Shown here: positions 62,447 through 64,000 of the stretch, piece after piece
Position numbering within the stretch: position 1 is the first letter of the stretch
Layout: every line of letters begins with the position of its first letter
From: Blastococcus saxobsidens DD2
GTDB taxonomy: Bacteria > Actinomycetota > Actinomycetes > Mycobacteriales > Geodermatophilaceae
Direction of reading: 5' to 3'
Length of the DNA stretch: 64,000 nt
Assembly: GCF_000284015.1 (NCBI RefSeq)
Contig: NC_016943.1
Coordinates: forward strand, 3,327,541-3,391,540
Notes under the pieces: generated by a model
The model's database searches: none
Seen by the model: only the letters and a program-made list of their open reading frames with translations
What the model was told of the DNA's origin: nothing
Made by a program: the position numbers and the translations under genes

Positions 62447-64000
62447 ATGGCTCTGCTGCACCGGCTCGGCTCGGCCCGCAGGGCCGCGCACGAGGCCACG
62501 CGCCTGGCCACCGAGGTGGCCGCACTGGCCGCCGTCCCGGTGCTGGCCGGTGCCGGTCTGCTGGTCGGGTCCGGGGTTCCGCGGAAGGTCGCCCGTACCG
62601 GCGCGGACCTCGCCGGCGGCTCGGTCGAGCTGACCCGCCGCGCCGTCGTCTCCGGCGCCCGGGCGGTCGGGACGATCGTCACCGGTGCCGACCCGCTCCC
62701 CGGCGGCCACCTGCACGACCTGCTCGACGCGGCCAAGGGGATGCTCGAGCCGCCGGAGACCCGCTCCACCCGGCGGGTCTGGGCAGACCACGGCCGGCTG
62801 CAGATCGAGGTGGAGACCCCCGCCGACGACGAGACGCCCGAGGCCCGGCGCAGCCTGCGCCGGCACCTGGAGCGCCTCGAGGGCGTCGAGTGGGCCACGG
62901 TCAACGACGTCGTCGGCCGGGTGCTGCTCGCCGTCGACGACCGCCGGATCACCCCCGACGAGGTCATCGGCGTCGTCACCGAGATCGAGCAGGCCCGTGG
63001 AGGGAAGCACGTCTTCCCGCAGCGCCCCGACCACCCGGCCGACCTCGAGCCGCTGCTGGCCGCCGCCGTCTCCGCCGCGATCGACACCGCGGCGTACGGG
63101 GTGGCCACCGCCGCCAGGTACCTGCCCGTCCCGGCCCTCACGCGGCACGCCACGCTGCTCATGGCGCTGCTGGACTCCCAGCGGTGGCTGAAGCAGGCCA
63201 TCTCCGGCCGCATCGGCCCGGTCGGCACCGACCTGGTCTTCGACGCCACCTCCGCGCTGCTGCACTCGCTCACCCAGAGCCCGACCGTGCCGGGGCTCAA
63301 CGCCGCCGCCGCGATCCAGCGGGCCCTGGAGGTGCGCGCCCGGCGCCAGGTGTGGTGCCGCCGCGAGCGGGAGCTCTGCCTGCCGGAACCGGACGACGAC
63401 ACCGAGCCGCAACCACCACCCGGGCCGCGCCCCGCTCCCCTCCCCCGCGGCCCCGTCGAGACCTACCTCGACCGGCTCGGCCCCACGGAGTTCGCCGCGG
63501 CGCTCGCCCTGCTGCCGCTGACCGGCCGCCCTGGCCGCTCCGCCGACCTGTTCAAGGCGCTCACCGCCAAGGCCGCCACGCAGGGCCGCGAGTCCTTCGC
63601 CGCCTCGCTCGGCCTGCTGCTCTCCCGCCGGGGCGTGCTGCCGATGGACGGCTCCGCCTACCGCCGGCTCGACCGGATCGACACCGTCGTCGTCGACGCC
63701 GGCGCGCTCTGCACCGGGCCGCCGGAGGTCGTCGAGGCCACCGGGGAGGCCGACGGGTGGGACCACGCCGCCGTCTGGACCGCCGCCACGCGGCTGCTCG
63801 GCGGAGGCAGCACGGACGACGACGACGGCACGCTCCGGCTCGGCCCGCCGCGCACCTCGGACGACTCCCCCGGCGGCGAGCTGCGGTCGCTGCTGCAGGG
63901 CCGCCGCCGGGTGGGCACGGTCGTCCTCGGCGCCGGGCTCGACCCGCACGCCGAGGCGCTCCTCAGCACCACCGTCGATGCGGGCTGCCGGCTGGTGCTC
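62447..64000 (+). CDS. Large P-type cation ATPase, CtpH/CtpI type (3' end cut by window)
   Basis: 518 codons of an open frame to the window edge, ATG at 62447 after a GGGGG site. The start MALLHRLGSARRAAHEATRLATEVAALAAVPVLAGAGLLVG and IDTAAYGVATAARYLPVPALTRHATLLMALLDSQRWLKQA match the long N-terminal region of mycobacterial CtpH/CtpI. In the position of a phosphorylation motif it reads RLDRIDTVVVDAGALCTGPPEVV (Asp417): the Lys-Thr-Gly-Thr after the Asp is replaced, so this is a degenerate first copy. The working DKTGT motif and ATPase domains would be beyond the window. Confidence 0.8.
   Translation, partial: MALLHRLGSARRAAHEATRLATEVAALAAVPVLAGAGLLVGSGVPRKVARTGADLAGGSVELTRRAVVSGARAVGTIVTGADPLPGGHLHDLLDAAKGMLEPPETRSTRRVWADHGRLQIEVETPADDETPEARRSLRRHLERLEGVEWATVNDVVGRVLLAVDDRRITPDEVIGVVTEIEQARGGKHVFPQRPDHPADLEPLLAAAVSAAIDTAAYGVATAARYLPVPALTRHATLLMALLDSQRWLKQAISGRIGPVGTDLVFDATSALLHSLTQSPTVPGLNAAAAIQRALEVRARRQVWCRRERELCLPEPDDDTEPQPPPGPRPAPLPRGPVETYLDRLGPTEFAAALALLPLTGRPGRSADLFKALTAKAATQGRESFAASLGLLLSRRGVLPMDGSAYRRLDRIDTVVVDAGALCTGPPEVVEATGEADGWDHAAVWTAATRLLGGGSTDDDDGTLRLGPPRTSDDSPGGELRSLLQGRRRVGTVVLGAGLDPHAEALLSTTVDAGCRLVL

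Noticed and set aside
1..64000. CRISPR arrays, rRNA or tRNA genes
   Set aside because: No regularly spaced direct repeats and no recognisable RNA gene sequence were seen by eye; tRNAscan and a CRISPR finder would be decisive.

Overview
The window is chromosomal DNA of a very GC-rich actinobacterium. GTG starts are frequent, GGAGG-type ribosome sites are common, and the families are typical of actinobacteria (DUF222-HNH, DUF5925 AAA, DUF4352, Lsr2-tailed ERCC4 nuclease, ethanolamine permease with GlnA-like synthetase, CtpH/CtpI-type P-ATPase). A Geodermatophilaceae-like host is my best guess, but that rests on general gene content and not on a marker gene. No rRNA, tRNA or CRISPR array was recognised.

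Layout. 1-6 kb holds ordinary genes: the edge of a biotin-dependent carboxylase, an AAA ATPase, a DUF222-HNH protein and an SMP-30 hydrolase. 6-17.6 kb is a patchwork of small accessory genes and relics. An ERCC4-Lsr2 nuclease, a NUDIX hydrolase, a DUF6884/GIY-YIG-like gene and a small operon partner are each interrupted by single-base indels in or next to G/C runs. An AbiE-like HTH/nucleotidyltransferase pair is truncated. Remnants of an ADP-ribosylglycohydrolase and an alcohol dehydrogenase lie between genes. A sulfur-binding-domain HNH enzyme (type IV restriction of phosphorothioate DNA) is intact at 13.7 kb. 17.6-28 kb carries nucleic-acid enzymes (NERD-helicase, DnaQ-BRCT exonuclease, EEP nuclease, TM0106-type nuclease-helicase), a thioesterase and an ADP-ribosylglycohydrolase fused to a dual-specificity phosphatase.

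28-48 kb is a defence island read almost entirely on the minus strand. From upstream to downstream it contains a C5-cytosine methyltransferase, a NaeI-family restriction endonuclease, a Vsr mismatch endonuclease, a second C5 methyltransferase, an IS1380-family insertion, and then a tightly overlapping four-gene operon: Hsp90-like ATPase/SF2 helicase, NERD/UvrD-like helicase, DrmA-like helicase, DrmB-like DUF1998 protein. It is followed by a coupled two-gene membrane-protein module and a ribbon-helix-helix/DUF5615 toxin-antitoxin pair. The core resembles DISARM (drmA, drmB, cytosine methyltransferase), but no drmC phospholipase-D gene is present; two extra ATPases occupy the operon. This is the strongest candidate for an undescribed system in the window.

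48-64 kb returns to metabolism: a flavin-dependent monooxygenase, a topaquinone copper amine oxidase with all key residues, SnoaL-like proteins, a UbiB-type kinase, and a divergent amine-utilisation cluster. The latter comprises a glutamine-synthetase-like ligase, a gamma-glutamyl hydrolase, an aldehyde dehydrogenase and an SDR on one strand, with an ethanolamine-type permease and a GntR regulator on the other. It probably imports a small amine, gamma-glutamylates it, oxidises it and releases glutamate. The window ends inside a large P-type ATPase gene.
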